Notes: generated by a model not told the origin, from the letters alone. A stretch of 64,000 bases of DNA from Streptomyces cyaneus (GCF_004028635.1 NZ_RQJW01000011.1:283059-347058), one strand, 5' to 3'. Shown: positions 1-8,362, numbered from the stretch's first letter. Numbers and translations: made by a program.

Positions 1-84
1 GAGGTCGGCGGTCGCGGTGACGCACCAGAAGGTGGTGACGAGGGCGAGGAGGATGCCGCAGACCCACCCGAGGACGCGTTTCAT
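1..84 (-). CDS. small membrane protein, partial (runs off the left edge)
   Basis: An ATG at 82-84 overlaps the stop of the upstream frame (ATGA overlap), so the gene is translationally coupled to the disrupted gene at 81-710. The 28 residues in the window start MKRVLGWVCGILLALVTTF, a basic N-terminus followed by one hydrophobic segment, which looks like a signal anchor or a first membrane helix. The rest is outside the window, so no function can be given. The overlap, reading direction and hydrophobic pattern support a real gene. Confidence 0.55.
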   Translation of the reverse strand, partial: MKRVLGWVCGILLALVTTFWCVTATADL

Positions 85-710
85 CCGACCACCAATCCGC
101 TCGGCTCCTTGAGCTCCAACAGCCCCGAGATTCCGGCCCGTTCGGCAAGAGCCCTGCGCTGCGGATCCGCCTGCGCGCGCTCCTGGTCGTACTTCGCCCA
201 GGGCGCGGGCTGCACGAAGAGCATGGCATTGCTCCCCGCCACGACCATGACGCCACCGAAAGCCGGGTCACCTGCGAACCAGGCGCCACCCTCCTCGGCC
301 CCCTTCGGCCAGCGGCGCACCGTCGAGGCATTGACCGCACGCAGCGAAGGGGCACCGTGCTGCCCACGCACCGAGAGCCGAACGGTGTGCACATCGCCCA
401 TGTACTTCCACTCGGAGCCCTTCTAGGACACCCGCGTGCGGTACTCCAGGGGATAGGTACGCAGCACCTTCTCGCACACGCTGAGCCGCGACCCGCGACC
501 CAGCCGGAGCGCCAGGAAGATCAGCACGAACATGCCGGCTGGGATGCCGAACGCAGGCAGGGCGGCGTCGTACCCGATCCCGTGCGCCACGAACGGCACC
601 GCGAGAAGGCCCGCGGCGAGTGCGAGGCGCGCGGCTATGTGCTGGTACAGCAGGGTGCGGTTGTGCCTGAGCACCTGCGCAACGTCGGGTGCCTCGGGTG
701 GACTGTCCAT
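81..710 (-). pseudogene. membrane protein gene split by an in-frame TAG
   Basis: The upstream half (ATG at 708-710, MDSPPEAPDVAQVLRHN...) has two hydrophobic segments and ends at a TAG at 423-425. The same frame stays open after that codon and continues with KGSEWKYMGDVHTVRLSVRG and on to the stop at 81-83. Composition and codon choice look equally protein-like on both sides, and the reading resumes without a frame change. One ancestral protein of about 209 residues therefore fits better than two genes. The second part could restart at ATG 399-401. A sequencing error or read-through of the TAG cannot be excluded. Function unknown; a membrane protein with a soluble C-terminal domain in a type VII secretion neighbourhood. 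Confidence 0.6.
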
Positions 711-839
711 GAGGTGCTCCGTTCCTGTCTGAAGTCGTTGCGCAACCCGCCCAGGCCGAATCCGCTCGCGGCTCGTCCGGTGTCGGCGCCGGCTTTGCCG
801 GATCGGCGAACGTCGGCGACCGCGGTGCGCGACGCCCCT

Positions 840-971
840 CACGGCACGGTATTCACCGACTCCGAAGCCCAGCTCGGTGTGTTCCGAACCCTCTTCCGTA
901 GGGTGGAGGCAGTGTCACTCGAACCCAAGCGGTCTCGTGACCTCATCCACAGGCTGGCGAAAGAGCTGTGA
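840..971 (+). pseudogene. C-terminal remnant of an XRE/DUF5753-type regulator
   Basis: The plus frame ending at 971 reads ...GVFRTLFRRVEAVSLEP, then KRSRDLIHRLAKEL and a stop. This resembles the last helices of Streptomyces XRE regulators (Scr1/DUF5753 type), which often end in F..L...ALSP.ES..LI..VA. Those regulators are normally followed immediately by a DUF397 gene, and here a DUF397 gene starts 7 bp downstream. No helix-turn-helix or DUF5753 body is readable upstream on this strand, and the upstream DNA is occupied by a minus-strand gene. Only the tail of the regulator gene appears to remain. Identification is by pattern and neighbour only. Confidence 0.5.
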
Positions 972-978
972 GGCGCCC

Positions 979-1188
979 ATGGCCACTCCCGAGAACTGGC
1001 AGAAGTCGTCCTATTCCGGCAGCGGCGATGGCAACGCCTGCGTAGAGATAGCGAACCGGCACACCCGAGTCGCGATACGCGACTCGAAAGCCCCGGCCCA
1101 GGGCACGCTCTTCTTCCCGGCCGGGGCCTTCACGGCGTTCATCAGCAACCTCAAAGCGGACATCGATGGTGACATCGGAGGCCGCTAG
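979..1188 (+). CDS. DUF397 domain protein
   Basis: A 69-residue protein starting MATPENWQKSSYSGSG. The W.KSSYSG..GNACVE pattern followed by VAIRDSK is the signature of DUF397, a small actinobacterial domain usually encoded beside an XRE regulator. The ATG at 979 is preferred over the upstream in-frame GTG at 877 because the family normally starts just before the W.KSSYS motif. Here the partner regulator seems to be reduced to a remnant ending at 971. Family members act with XRE regulators in developmental or antibiotic control; the role of this copy is unknown. A second DUF397 gene lies at 46724-47050. Confidence 0.85.
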   Translation: MATPENWQKSSYSGSGDGNACVEIANRHTRVAIRDSKAPAQGTLFFPAGAFTAFISNLKADIDGDIGGR

Positions 1189-1260
1189 CGTGTTGAATTT
1201 TGTTGGCTGGCCACGTGATTTCGATGTCGTGGGCAGTTTGGACACGATCAGGACTTCGGC

Positions 1261-1533
1261 TTGAGTCCCCGGTATGTCGGCCGGCATACCGGGCGCGCGC
1301 CGGTGGAGGGCACGTCGGACGGATTGGGGCCGAAGACGGACCGCTCGCACAGTCATCGCTCACGGTTGTGGCGTCCCTCCGGCAAGAAGTTGATGCCGCG
1401 ATTGTTGTTGTTGGCATGCGCCGCCCTTTTGCTCTATGCGGCCTGGGGACTGGTCCAATCCATTGACGATCTCGATGACCCGCCGGACGGCGACTGGCTG
1501 TGTTCGGGGCAGTCGATGACCTGCGAGCCCTGA
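1261..1533 (+). CDS. small single-span membrane protein
   Basis: The readable protein has a basic, low-confidence N-terminal part, then MPRLLLLACAALLLYAAWGL (one membrane span) and an acidic tail ending DWLCSGQSMTCEP with two cysteines. The tail pattern (span, DD/DH-rich stretch, W.C......C) is shared with the minus-strand protein at 1642-1956, which ends SGWQCDAGRDCGS. The two are probably paralogues. The start is uncertain: it could be the ATG at 1393 that opens the hydrophobic segment or one further upstream. Function unknown. Confidence 0.5.
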   Translation: MSPRYVGRHTGRAPVEGTSDGLGPKTDRSHSHRSRLWRPSGKKLMPRLLLLACAALLLYAAWGLVQSIDDLDDPPDGDWLCSGQSMTCEP

Positions 1534-1641
1534 CCATTCAGCGAGGTCCGACGTCGAGACCTACGGAATAGAACCCATCGGTTTTGCCGAGGCGCACTTC
1601 CGGGAGCGCACAGCCGGTGCCAAGCCGGAAGTGGTGCGTCG

Positions 1642-1956
1642 TCAGGAACCGCAGTCGCGGCCGGCGTCGCACTGCCAGCCCGAGAAGCCGCCTTCGCGGG
1701 GATGGTCGATGTCGTGGTCGAACTGGAGGAACCCCCAGGCCACCCAGGCGATGAAGGCGATGCAGAGGGCGAGTCCAGCCCACAAGGCCAGCTTCTTCAG
1801 AAGGGCGCCGTGACTCGCGCCGTCCTCGTGGGTGCCAGGGTCGGCCCCCGGCTTGCCTCCGTCGTTCCTGTTCCGTGCGTCGTCCGGGAGTGCGGGACGG
1901 GTGCTCTTGGACGACTCTGGCCGCGGCTGTCCGGCCGGTGTGTGCCGGCCCTTCAT
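1642..1956 (-). CDS. small single-span membrane protein downstream of an exported WXG-type protein
   Basis: A 104-residue protein starting MKGRHTPAGQPRPESS at an ATG that overlaps the TGA of the upstream gene (ATGA, 1953-1956), so the two are translationally coupled. Residues 1-50 are hydrophilic and presumably cytosolic. One membrane span lies at about 55-78, and a short outside tail ends in a W-Q-C....DC pair. It is co-transcribed with the exported protein gene at 1953-3083 and may be its membrane partner, but that is inferred from operon position only. It resembles the product of 1261-1533 in its span and cysteine tail. Confidence 0.65.
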   Translation of the reverse strand: MKGRHTPAGQPRPESSKSTRPALPDDARNRNDGGKPGADPGTHEDGASHGALLKKLALWAGLALCIAFIAWVAWGFLQFDHDIDHPREGGFSGWQCDAGRDCGS

Positions 1957-3083
1957 GAGCGGGCCGTCATCTCGTCGGAGGAACCGGACACGTCGAAGTC
2001 CTGGGCCATGCCGGAGCTGTGGAGGTGGGCGATGTCGGCCTGTTCCAGATCCATGCCGAATGGCCCCGGCCCGCCGCCGGACACTGTGGCGCGGTGCTCG
2101 CTGGGGATACCCCAGTCGTAACGCTTCTTGACCTCGACGTGGTAGGTGATCTGGTCGCCCTCCTTCTCCCCGACGAGACGGTACTGGAAGTGGTTGAGCG
2201 CGTAGTACCACTCCATGCTGCGGTCGCCGTCCGCGGGATCGGGGGCGGTGGAGGACCACTCGGTGGTGAACGGCCCGTCCCCGCGCTTGCGGACGTCGTT
2301 CGCCAGCGTGCCGTCGACGTCCTTCCGGAAGGCGGGGATCTCGTCCATCATCTGCTGCGGTTCGACCTCGACGGGTCTTCCGCTGCCGTCCAGGTAGTGC
2401 TGCACCAGGCCGGCGGCGGTCGGCCAGCCCTTCATGGTGGCGAAGTAGGCGGCGACGTTGTTGAGCTGGTTGTAGACCTGACGGTCCTTGGCGGTTGGCT
2501 CCACGATGTTGAACTTGCGGTTCTCGGACTCGAAGTTGCCGACGGTACCGAAGATCACCTTGAGGCTCTTCGTCAGCCAGTCGTCGTCCTCGGCGGCGTC
2601 GTCGAGCAGCGTGCGCACCCGCGTCTCCAGCGAGTCGGCGGTCATCCTGCGCTCGTCGAGCATCTTCCGGGACTCCGGGTCGTTCGGGTCGTACATCACC
2701 GACCACTCCACCGTGCCGGAGTCGGTGATCGTCATTCCTTCGTCCAGCGCCTCCCGCTGGAGGTTCTCGGCGCGCAGCTTCAGCCCTGCAAGACCCTTCA
2801 CCCCGCCGCGGCCGGTGGCGCCGTCGGCCTCCGTGTCCAGGAACTTCCGCAGCGCTGTGACCTCCTTGTCGAGCGCGTCGATGTCCATCTGGACGCGGTC
2901 GCAGTAGTCCTGCGCAGCGCGGCCGCCCTCGCCTTGCCAGTGATCCTCATGGAGGGGTTTCACCACGTCATCGTGGAACCCCGTCCGGGCCTCCGTCAGC
3001 TTCCGGTGGACTGTCAGCCACTCGTCGGCGAATGTCTCCAGTCCTGCGACGTCGAGTTGCAGCAGTGCGGTGAAGCCGGGCAT
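1953..3083 (-). CDS. WXG100-like type VII secretion substrate (long)
   Basis: A 376-residue soluble protein. Residues 1-110 are predicted helical with HWQGEGGRAAQDY (a W-x-G turn) near residue 48, the hallmark of ESX/WXG100 helical hairpins. No signal peptide is present. The central part is charged and helical; the C-terminus contains KKRYDWGIPSEHRATVSGG and DLEQADIAHLHSSGMAQDFD. No recognised toxin motif is visible. It heads an operon with the small membrane protein at 1642-1956, and a second exported-type protein lies just upstream (3120-3593). Likely secreted by the system whose eccC and eccD are at 47.7-53.3 kb; the effector function is unknown. Confidence 0.75.
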   Translation of the reverse strand: MPGFTALLQLDVAGLETFADEWLTVHRKLTEARTGFHDDVVKPLHEDHWQGEGGRAAQDYCDRVQMDIDALDKEVTALRKFLDTEADGATGRGGVKGLAGLKLRAENLQREALDEGMTITDSGTVEWSVMYDPNDPESRKMLDERRMTADSLETRVRTLLDDAAEDDDWLTKSLKVIFGTVGNFESENRKFNIVEPTAKDRQVYNQLNNVAAYFATMKGWPTAAGLVQHYLDGSGRPVEVEPQQMMDEIPAFRKDVDGTLANDVRKRGDGPFTTEWSSTAPDPADGDRSMEWYYALNHFQYRLVGEKEGDQITYHVEVKKRYDWGIPSEHRATVSGGGPGPFGMDLEQADIAHLHSSGMAQDFDVSGSSDEMTARS

Positions 3084-3119
3084 GTCCTGTCCCCAGTGTG
3101 CCGGTGCGGTCGATGATTC

Positions 3120-3593
3120 TCAGGAGAACTGGGAGGCGGTGCGCGTCTCGTTCGCGTCGTAGGCGTCCGCGCTGAGGCGGAAGTTGGCCGCTGCCTGGTC
3201 GAGGCGCTGTACGACGTGCCTGTTCAGCGCCTCCCAGCGGCCCTGGAGTTCGTCGAGACTGCCGACGAAACTCCAGCCGTCGGCCGCGCGGGCCAGACCC
3301 GTGCTCGCGTCGTCGGCCACACCCCGTGTCTTGCGGATGATCTCGGACGCCGTCTCGCATTCGTCGGCCCGCTTGCGCAGGAACGACGAGGTGACGCCAA
3401 GGTCCGGATCGGAACCCCACGGCGCCGGCGGGATCGGGCTGGGGTTCGGCGACGGCGACGGTTCCGGGCTGGGGCCCCCACCGTCCGACCCTGGTTCGGA
3501 CGGCGACGGGCTCGGGGTGGGGCCGGGAGTGGGGCCCGGCGAGGGCTCCGCGGTTATCGCGTAGGCCGCCCTGGGATCCACGGGCTCGCTCAT
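3120..3593 (-). CDS. Pro/Ser/Gly-rich small type VII-associated protein
   Basis: A 157-residue protein starting MSEPVDPRAAYAITAEPSPG at an ATG preceded by GGGAGAGG. Longer in-frame readings were discarded because they are not protein-like and lack a ribosome binding site. Residues 15-60 are a Pro-Ser-Gly-rich low-complexity stretch. The remainder is alpha-helical with WSFVGSLDELQGRWEALNRH, similar in size and helical pattern to WXG100 hairpins, although the W-x-G turn is not canonical. It precedes the long exported protein gene by 36 bp in the same direction, so the two probably form an operon and may be a secretion pair. Confidence 0.7.
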   Translation of the reverse strand: MSEPVDPRAAYAITAEPSPGPTPGPTPSPSPSEPGSDGGGPSPEPSPSPNPSPIPPAPWGSDPDLGVTSSFLRKRADECETASEIIRKTRGVADDASTGLARAADGWSFVGSLDELQGRWEALNRHVVQRLDQAAANFRLSADAYDANETRTASQFS

Positions 3594-4003
3594 TTTCCTC
3601 TCCCCTGGCCGTCCGCAAGTACTTCCCCCGTGGAGCACGACGACGGCCCACCCGGAAATGTACAGGACAAGCAATCGGCAGGAAGGAGCCGTACGAGTCG
3701 GCCAGGACCCGCGCTGCCGTCCAACGACGACTGAGGCAGCCTGATGGGGCCGCAGGGTCACTCACTACGCAGCCTTTGATCACAGTTTCTGCACGGGAGC
3801 CCCATGGCAGCCGGTAAGGGCTGCGTAAGTAAAGGTCATAGGGTGTTGTGTGACTTAAGGGGAGGGTGAGTCGGGCAGTGCGAGTGCCGCTCAAAGAGCC
3901 TGCACGCATCGCCCATTGAGGGCCTGGGTGAGTCACCCGTCCTCTGCCACGTGTGGCCGGACACATCGTGCCCCTCATCAGAATGTCCGCGTGAGAGGTT
4001 GTC
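3594..4003. other. 410-bp divergent intergenic region
   Basis: No gene is supported here. The region separates the divergent genes at 3120-3593 (minus) and 4004-5476 (plus), so it must hold both promoters. A possible -10 element for the rightward operon is TAGGGT at 3839-3844, but no convincing -35 is visible. A GAGAGG ribosome binding site lies just before the ATG at 4004. Confidence 0.5.
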
Positions 4004-5476
4004 ATGTCCTATTCGACGCCGCCGGGAGGGCCGGGGAATGCCGGCCCGTACGGGGCACCGGTCCAGCAGCAAGGGTGGTACGCGCCGCCCCCGCCACCGC
4101 CCGACAACTCCGGCGAGGGCAAGGGGCTGAAGCGCGTCGTCATCGGTCTGCTGGTGCTGGCTGTGGTGGCCGTGTTCGCTGTCGGCGGGCTGGCGCTGTA
4201 CAAGGCGGCCGGCGGCGGTTCGCTACCCGGCGCCCAGGGCGGTAGCGATGAAGAGCAGCAGATCCTGAGCTCGGCTGAGATCAGCACGTTGCTCAACGGC
4301 CGTACGAATGCCTTGAAGAGCGGAGACGAGGACGAGTTCCTCAAGCCCTTCGTCGGCGCGGCAAAGGACAAGCAGCGCGAGATCTTCAAGAATCTCCGGA
4401 AGATTCCGTTCGCGGAGAGCAAGTACATGGTCCTGAAGCAGACCGGCGACGGCTCGGACGAGTGGGGCTCCGATGTGAGGCTCACGCTGGATGTCGCCTT
4501 CGTGCACCAGATCAAGGGCGTTGATGTCCGGCCGGTCTCCGAGTGGTATCGGTGGACGGTCGAGAAGGAGTCCGAGTCGGCCGAGCCGCGCATCAGTGAA
4601 GTGGGGGGATCTCCGGGCGCGGCCGCCTTGGCCAACGCGGTCTTCTATCCGGCCCCTTGGGACCTCTACGACGACATGTACGTCAAGCGCCAGGCGCACA
4701 CCATCACGATCTCGGCCAAGAAGAACGCTGCCGACGCAGACCGTTTCGCGCCCATCGTCGAGGAAAGCGCCAAGAAGGATCTCGGGCTGTGGGGGGCGAA
4801 TACATCGTCGGTTCCCAATACCCCGGAGGGCTTCCTCGTCGTCCTCGAGCCAGACCGTAAGACGTACACGAAGCTGTACAACAACGATGCTGACGACCTG
4901 GGGTGGGACGCTGGAGAGAGCGTACCCATGCCTGCCTTCAACGTTGGTAACAGCAGCGACGACGACCGGCTCGAATACGGCGGCGCGCGCATCAAGATGG
5001 ACACCTCTACGAGCCGGTTCACGTCATCGGCATGGCAGGCGGGTGTCGGAGACATCTCCCGGCATGAGATCGCGCACGCTCTCATTCAGCCGCAGGACCC
5101 CGGCGCATACGGCAACGATGAGAAGACGAGCATCCGGGCGTGGGTGGTCGAGGGGTTTGCGGAGTACGTTTCCCACCGCTTCGACCGGGCTCAAGGCGAC
5201 GAGCGGGTGCGCGGTGATCTGGTGGGCGAGGAGTTCGATGGCCAGCTGCCTGGTCAGGACTTCGAGGCGGACAACACGGTCGGCGCGAACTACGCCCTCA
5301 GCTATCTGGCCATGCGTTTCCTTGGCGAGAAGGGCGGCGAGGAAGCGCTCTTCGACTTCGTTGTGGATCACTACCGCACGCCCACGAACCTCGATCAGCA
5401 GCTGCAGAAGGCAGTCGGCATGAACGAGAGCGAATTCGAGACCGCATGGGCCCAGTACGTCAGGAGCAACATCTGA
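4004..5476 (+). CDS. membrane-anchored HExxH zinc metallopeptidase-like protein
   Basis: A 490-residue protein. Residues 1-35 are Pro/Gln-rich (cytosolic), one membrane span lies at about 43-65, and the rest is predicted outside the cell. Residues 354-358 read H-E-I-A-H and E383 lies in WVVEGFAEY, so the two zinc histidines, the catalytic Glu and a downstream Glu ligand of a gluzincin (peptidase MA-like) are all present. It would cleave proteins at the outer membrane face; the substrate is unknown. The gene overlaps the next one by one base (TGATG at 5474-5478), so membrane peptidase and beta-propeller protein are made together. A role in processing type VII substrates is only inferred from location. 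Confidence 0.75.
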   Translation: MSYSTPPGGPGNAGPYGAPVQQQGWYAPPPPPPDNSGEGKGLKRVVIGLLVLAVVAVFAVGGLALYKAAGGGSLPGAQGGSDEEQQILSSAEISTLLNGRTNALKSGDEDEFLKPFVGAAKDKQREIFKNLRKIPFAESKYMVLKQTGDGSDEWGSDVRLTLDVAFVHQIKGVDVRPVSEWYRWTVEKESESAEPRISEVGGSPGAAALANAVFYPAPWDLYDDMYVKRQAHTITISAKKNAADADRFAPIVEESAKKDLGLWGANTSSVPNTPEGFLVVLEPDRKTYTKLYNNDADDLGWDAGESVPMPAFNVGNSSDDDRLEYGGARIKMDTSTSRFTSSAWQAGVGDISRHEIAHALIQPQDPGAYGNDEKTSIRAWVVEGFAEYVSHRFDRAQGDERVRGDLVGEEFDGQLPGQDFEADNTVGANYALSYLAMRFLGEKGGEEALFDFVVDHYRTPTNLDQQLQKAVGMNESEFETAWAQYVRSNI

Positions 5477-7041
5477 TGAGCACCAACGGACCTGTGCCAG
5501 GTTCCGGTCCCTACGGACAGCAGCCTGCTCCGCCGCCGCAACCTCCCATGCCGCCCCAGCAGGGCCATCTGCCGCCGCAGGGGTACGGCTATCCGCAGCA
5601 GTCACCCGCGGCACCGCACGGACAGCCGGGCTACGGCTACCCCCAGCAGCCGTCGCCGCCGTATCCGATGGCTCCGCAGCAGGGCTATGGCCAGCCGGGC
5701 TACGGTCAGCCGGGCCATCCACAGCAGTACCCCGGCGCGCCCGTTCCCGCTGCGCAGCCACGAAAGAAGAAGACCGGGCTGATCGTCCTGCTCGTTGTCG
5801 CACTCGTCGTGCTCGGTGGGGCCGGCGGGGCCGCTTGGTACGTGATGGTGGGCTCCGCCACGCAGCCACTGTGGAGCGTGCCGTCGAAGGCGGAGTGGTC
5901 CTTGGGCGAGCAGGAGGTGGACGGCACCTGGTTCACCGACAAGGCTGTGGTGCAGACGCTGGCCGGTGGTGTGAAGGCATACGACCGTGACACCGGAAAG
6001 CAGTTGTGGGCCACGCCGCTGCCCGGCGCGGGTAACCAAGCCTGCGTCGCGCCCTCTGTCTCCGATGGCGGGGTCGGCGTAGTTGCTTACGGCGCCTCGG
6101 GTATGGGCGGAGCCCACGGCCAGTGCGACCACGTGGCTGCGTACGACCTCAACTCCGGCAAGGAACTGTGGCACCGGGCCTTCAAGGTGAAGGACGAGTT
6201 CAAGACCGGCAAGGAACTGGCAGTGGCTCGTGCCGGCGAGACAGCCGTGATCACCACGGACAAGGAGCAGGTGGCGCTGAAGGCGGCTGACGGCACGAAG
6301 GCCTGGGACGTCAAGAAGGTAGTGCCCAGTGGTTGCAACGCCGGCACCTACACCGGCGGCAAGAACCTGATCCGCACGACGTGGTGCCGCCAGGGAGACG
6401 AATTCACCGGGAAGTCGTGGACCGAGGCATCACTCGTCGACCCGGCCACCGGCAAGGCGCAGTGGACGAAGCGATTCGGGGAGAATGAAGCGGAGATCGC
6501 CCTTTCCACTTCCCCGCTCGTCCTCAGCGGAGAGAAGGGGGCTTTCGCGCTCGACGAGGAGTCCGGTGAGCGGCGCGGCAAGTTCCAGGGGATGACGGAG
6601 AAGTACTTCGTCTTCCCGGGGGAAGACGGAAGCCCGATGCGGCAGGTCGCTGGTTTCGGGAACATCCTCCTCATGGGGATGGGCGAGCGGGACAATGCCG
6701 ACGGGGAGTCGAATACCCTCGTTGCTTACGACCTGGACACCGGCAAGGAACTGTGGAAGGCGCCGGCTGGAAACACCATTCATTACATTCCGCTGAGGGA
6801 CACGGGCAGCGAGCGTCTCTTGGCGTACGTCAACGAGGGCGCAGAGAAGCCGAAGCTGGTGGAGTTCAACTCCAAGGACGGCGCGATGACGACAGTCGCC
6901 GAATATCCGAAAGAGGTGAACACGAACATGAGTGGCGGTGAGTGGCCCTTCTGGCACGACGGCGTCCTTTACGTCACCACAGTCGGCGCCAGTGTCAGCG
7001 GCGATTCCTACGCCCTCGTGGCATTGCCCACGGCTTCTTAG
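5476..7041 (+). CDS. membrane-anchored PQQ-like beta-propeller protein
   Basis: A 521-residue protein starting MSTNGPVPGSGPYGQQ. The N-terminal 95 residues are Pro/Gln/Gly/Tyr-rich, followed by one membrane span (about residues 100-122). The outer domain carries repeated blade motifs typical of PQQ/YfgL-like repeats: AYDRDTGKQLWATPLPG, AYDLNSGKELWHRAF, LVDPATGKAQWTKRFG and AYDLDTGKELWKAPAG. PQQ-binding residues were not checked, so it is probably a protein-interaction propeller rather than a dehydrogenase. Start and stop overlap with the metallopeptidase gene indicates translational coupling. A strong hairpin at 7067-7109 follows. Confidence 0.85.
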   Translation: MSTNGPVPGSGPYGQQPAPPPQPPMPPQQGHLPPQGYGYPQQSPAAPHGQPGYGYPQQPSPPYPMAPQQGYGQPGYGQPGHPQQYPGAPVPAAQPRKKKTGLIVLLVVALVVLGGAGGAAWYVMVGSATQPLWSVPSKAEWSLGEQEVDGTWFTDKAVVQTLAGGVKAYDRDTGKQLWATPLPGAGNQACVAPSVSDGGVGVVAYGASGMGGAHGQCDHVAAYDLNSGKELWHRAFKVKDEFKTGKELAVARAGETAVITTDKEQVALKAADGTKAWDVKKVVPSGCNAGTYTGGKNLIRTTWCRQGDEFTGKSWTEASLVDPATGKAQWTKRFGENEAEIALSTSPLVLSGEKGAFALDEESGERRGKFQGMTEKYFVFPGEDGSPMRQVAGFGNILLMGMGERDNADGESNTLVAYDLDTGKELWKAPAGNTIHYIPLRDTGSERLLAYVNEGAEKPKLVEFNSKDGAMTTVAEYPKEVNTNMSGGEWPFWHDGVLYVTTVGASVSGDSYALVALPTAS

Positions 7042-7066
7042 GCTCCAGCACCAACAGCAACACCAA

Positions 7067-7109
7067 CTCGGCGGCGAGGCAGACCACGATGGTCCGCCTC
7101 GCCGCCGAG
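7067..7109 (+). terminator. 14-bp perfect hairpin between convergent genes
   Basis: CTCGGCGGCGAGGC at 7067-7080 pairs exactly with GCCTCGCCGCCGAG at 7096-7109. It lies between the convergent genes ending at 7041 and 7160 and can serve as a bidirectional terminator. There is no long T tract, as is common in Streptomyces. Confidence 0.75.
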
Positions 7110-7159
7110 TGCCTTTCGAGATCAACGCAGGGGCCTCCGTCACGCGAAGGTCAAGCGAC

Positions 7160-7744
7160 TCACGCGAAGAAGCCCACCAACAGGCTGATGATCAATCCGA
7201 TCCCACCCACCACGACCAGCACCAAGCAGGTGCGGAACAGCCCCGGGCTCGGCGCCCGCCTGGAGGAGAAGCCGGTCACGACGCCGAAGTAGCCGATCGT
7301 GAGCGGGAACAGGGCGCTGAAGAACCACGCGCAGCCGGTGGCGATCGCGCCGACCCAGCCGCGGTCCAGCTTGTAGGACGTGTCGCCCGTCTTGAGGGCC
7401 TCGATGACGTAGCCGCGCTGGTGCAGGGCGTCGCTCTTGAGCTCGGCGTTGAGGTCCTTGACGGAGCCGTCGTTGGCGGTGAAGGTGCCGTAGCACCATC
7501 TGGTCTTGGTCTTCTTGCGCGAGCTGCTCGATGTGCTCGAGCGGTACTTGTAGTCGACGGTGCAGGTCTCGACGGTGAGCTTGCCCGGTGTGGACGTGGC
7601 GTAGGTGTACGGGCCGAGGTAGGCGCCCAGGGCCACCAGGACGACGCCTACGAGGATCAGGCCTGCGCCGATGAGGCGGCCGAGGCTCGCCCGGTCTTCC
7701 GGTTCGGCGGCGTTCGGCGCGGCGTTCCCGTGTACTTGTGTCAT
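7160..7744 (-). CDS. polytopic membrane protein with cysteine-bearing external loop
   Basis: A 194-residue protein with a membrane span at about 24-45, an external loop and two or three spans after residue 130. The loop contains GKLTVETCTVDYKYR and then WCYGTFTANDG. The same architecture (span, G-T/K-L-T-V-x-x-C, second C followed by x-G-T-F...DG, further spans) recurs at 7781-8362, 14410-15003 and 41704-42360, so this is a four-member local family. It starts at an ATG with GAGGAA upstream. No enzymatic motif is seen. Its recurrence beside type VII genes suggests an accessory membrane role; otherwise unknown. Confidence 0.75.
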   Translation of the reverse strand: MTQVHGNAAPNAAEPEDRASLGRLIGAGLILVGVVLVALGAYLGPYTYATSTPGKLTVETCTVDYKYRSSTSSSSRKKTKTRWCYGTFTANDGSVKDLNAELKSDALHQRGYVIEALKTGDTSYKLDRGWVGAIATGCAWFFSALFPLTIGYFGVVTGFSSRRAPSPGLFRTCLVLVVVGGIGLIISLLVGFFA

Positions 7745-7780
7745 TGAGGGTTCCTCAGGAATGGGGAGGTGATGTGGCAG

Positions 7781-8362
7781 TCACAGGACGAGGGCGCACA
7801 CGAGTGCTGCCAGGACGCCGAGGGTGCAGAGGCCGCCCAGGACGGGGCCGGTGACGGCCTGGGCCGGCAGGCTCTGCCAAGAGGCCGTGATGCCGGGGCC
7901 GTTGCGGGTGCCGAAACCGGTCAGGAGGCAGTAGATGCCGAAGGCGAGCAAGGACAGGCAGAACGCGAGAATCGCGGCGTCGTCTCCGGGGTCGCGGTCC
8001 TGCGGTTGTTCGAACGTATCGTCCACCTGAACCACGGGGATTTTCGCCCCGCTTTCGAAACGCGATGAGGTTTCTACTACTACGTCTTGGTAGGCAGCTT
8101 TTCCTTCTTGCGCGCTCCAGTTTCCCGTGCAGCTGAACTTCAGTTCTGTGGAACGCCTGTGCGTGCCGTAGTGGGTCTTCGTGTGTGTCTCGCATGAAGA
8201 AACGGTGAGGGTTCCGTCGGTACCCTCTCCGGCGAGTTCACTACGCAGTTCCGGAATGGTCACCGCGGCGACGACTGCGGCCAACAGAAGCAGCCCCAGG
8301 CCGAGGAGTCTTCCCGCCCACAGGCTCCCTGTGTTGTCGTGACGCGACTGTACTGTCACCAC
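7781..8362 (-). CDS. polytopic membrane protein with cysteine-bearing external loop (paralogue)
   Basis: A 193-residue protein, probably starting at GTG 8360-8362 or the adjacent GTG. A span lies at about 16-36, then a loop with DGTLTVSSCETHTKTHYGT and KFSCTGNWSAQEGK, then two further hydrophobic segments. It matches the local Cys-loop family. The gene lies 36 bp upstream of its paralogue 7160-7744 in the same direction, so the pair looks like a tandem duplication and operon. The promoter must lie in the 130-bp divergent gap before 8493. Function unknown. Confidence 0.7.
   Translation of the reverse strand: MVTVQSRHDNTGSLWAGRLLGLGLLLLAAVVAAVTIPELRSELAGEGTDGTLTVSSCETHTKTHYGTHRRSTELKFSCTGNWSAQEGKAAYQDVVVETSSRFESGAKIPVVQVDDTFEQPQDRDPGDDAAILAFCLSLLAFGIYCLLTGFGTRNGPGITASWQSLPAQAVTGPVLGGLCTLGVLAALVCALVL

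Noticed and set aside
2019..3116. 365-codon plus-strand frame opposite the exported protein gene
   Set aside because: Val/Leu/Gly-rich shadow; the minus strand has the W-x-G motif and coupled downstream gene.
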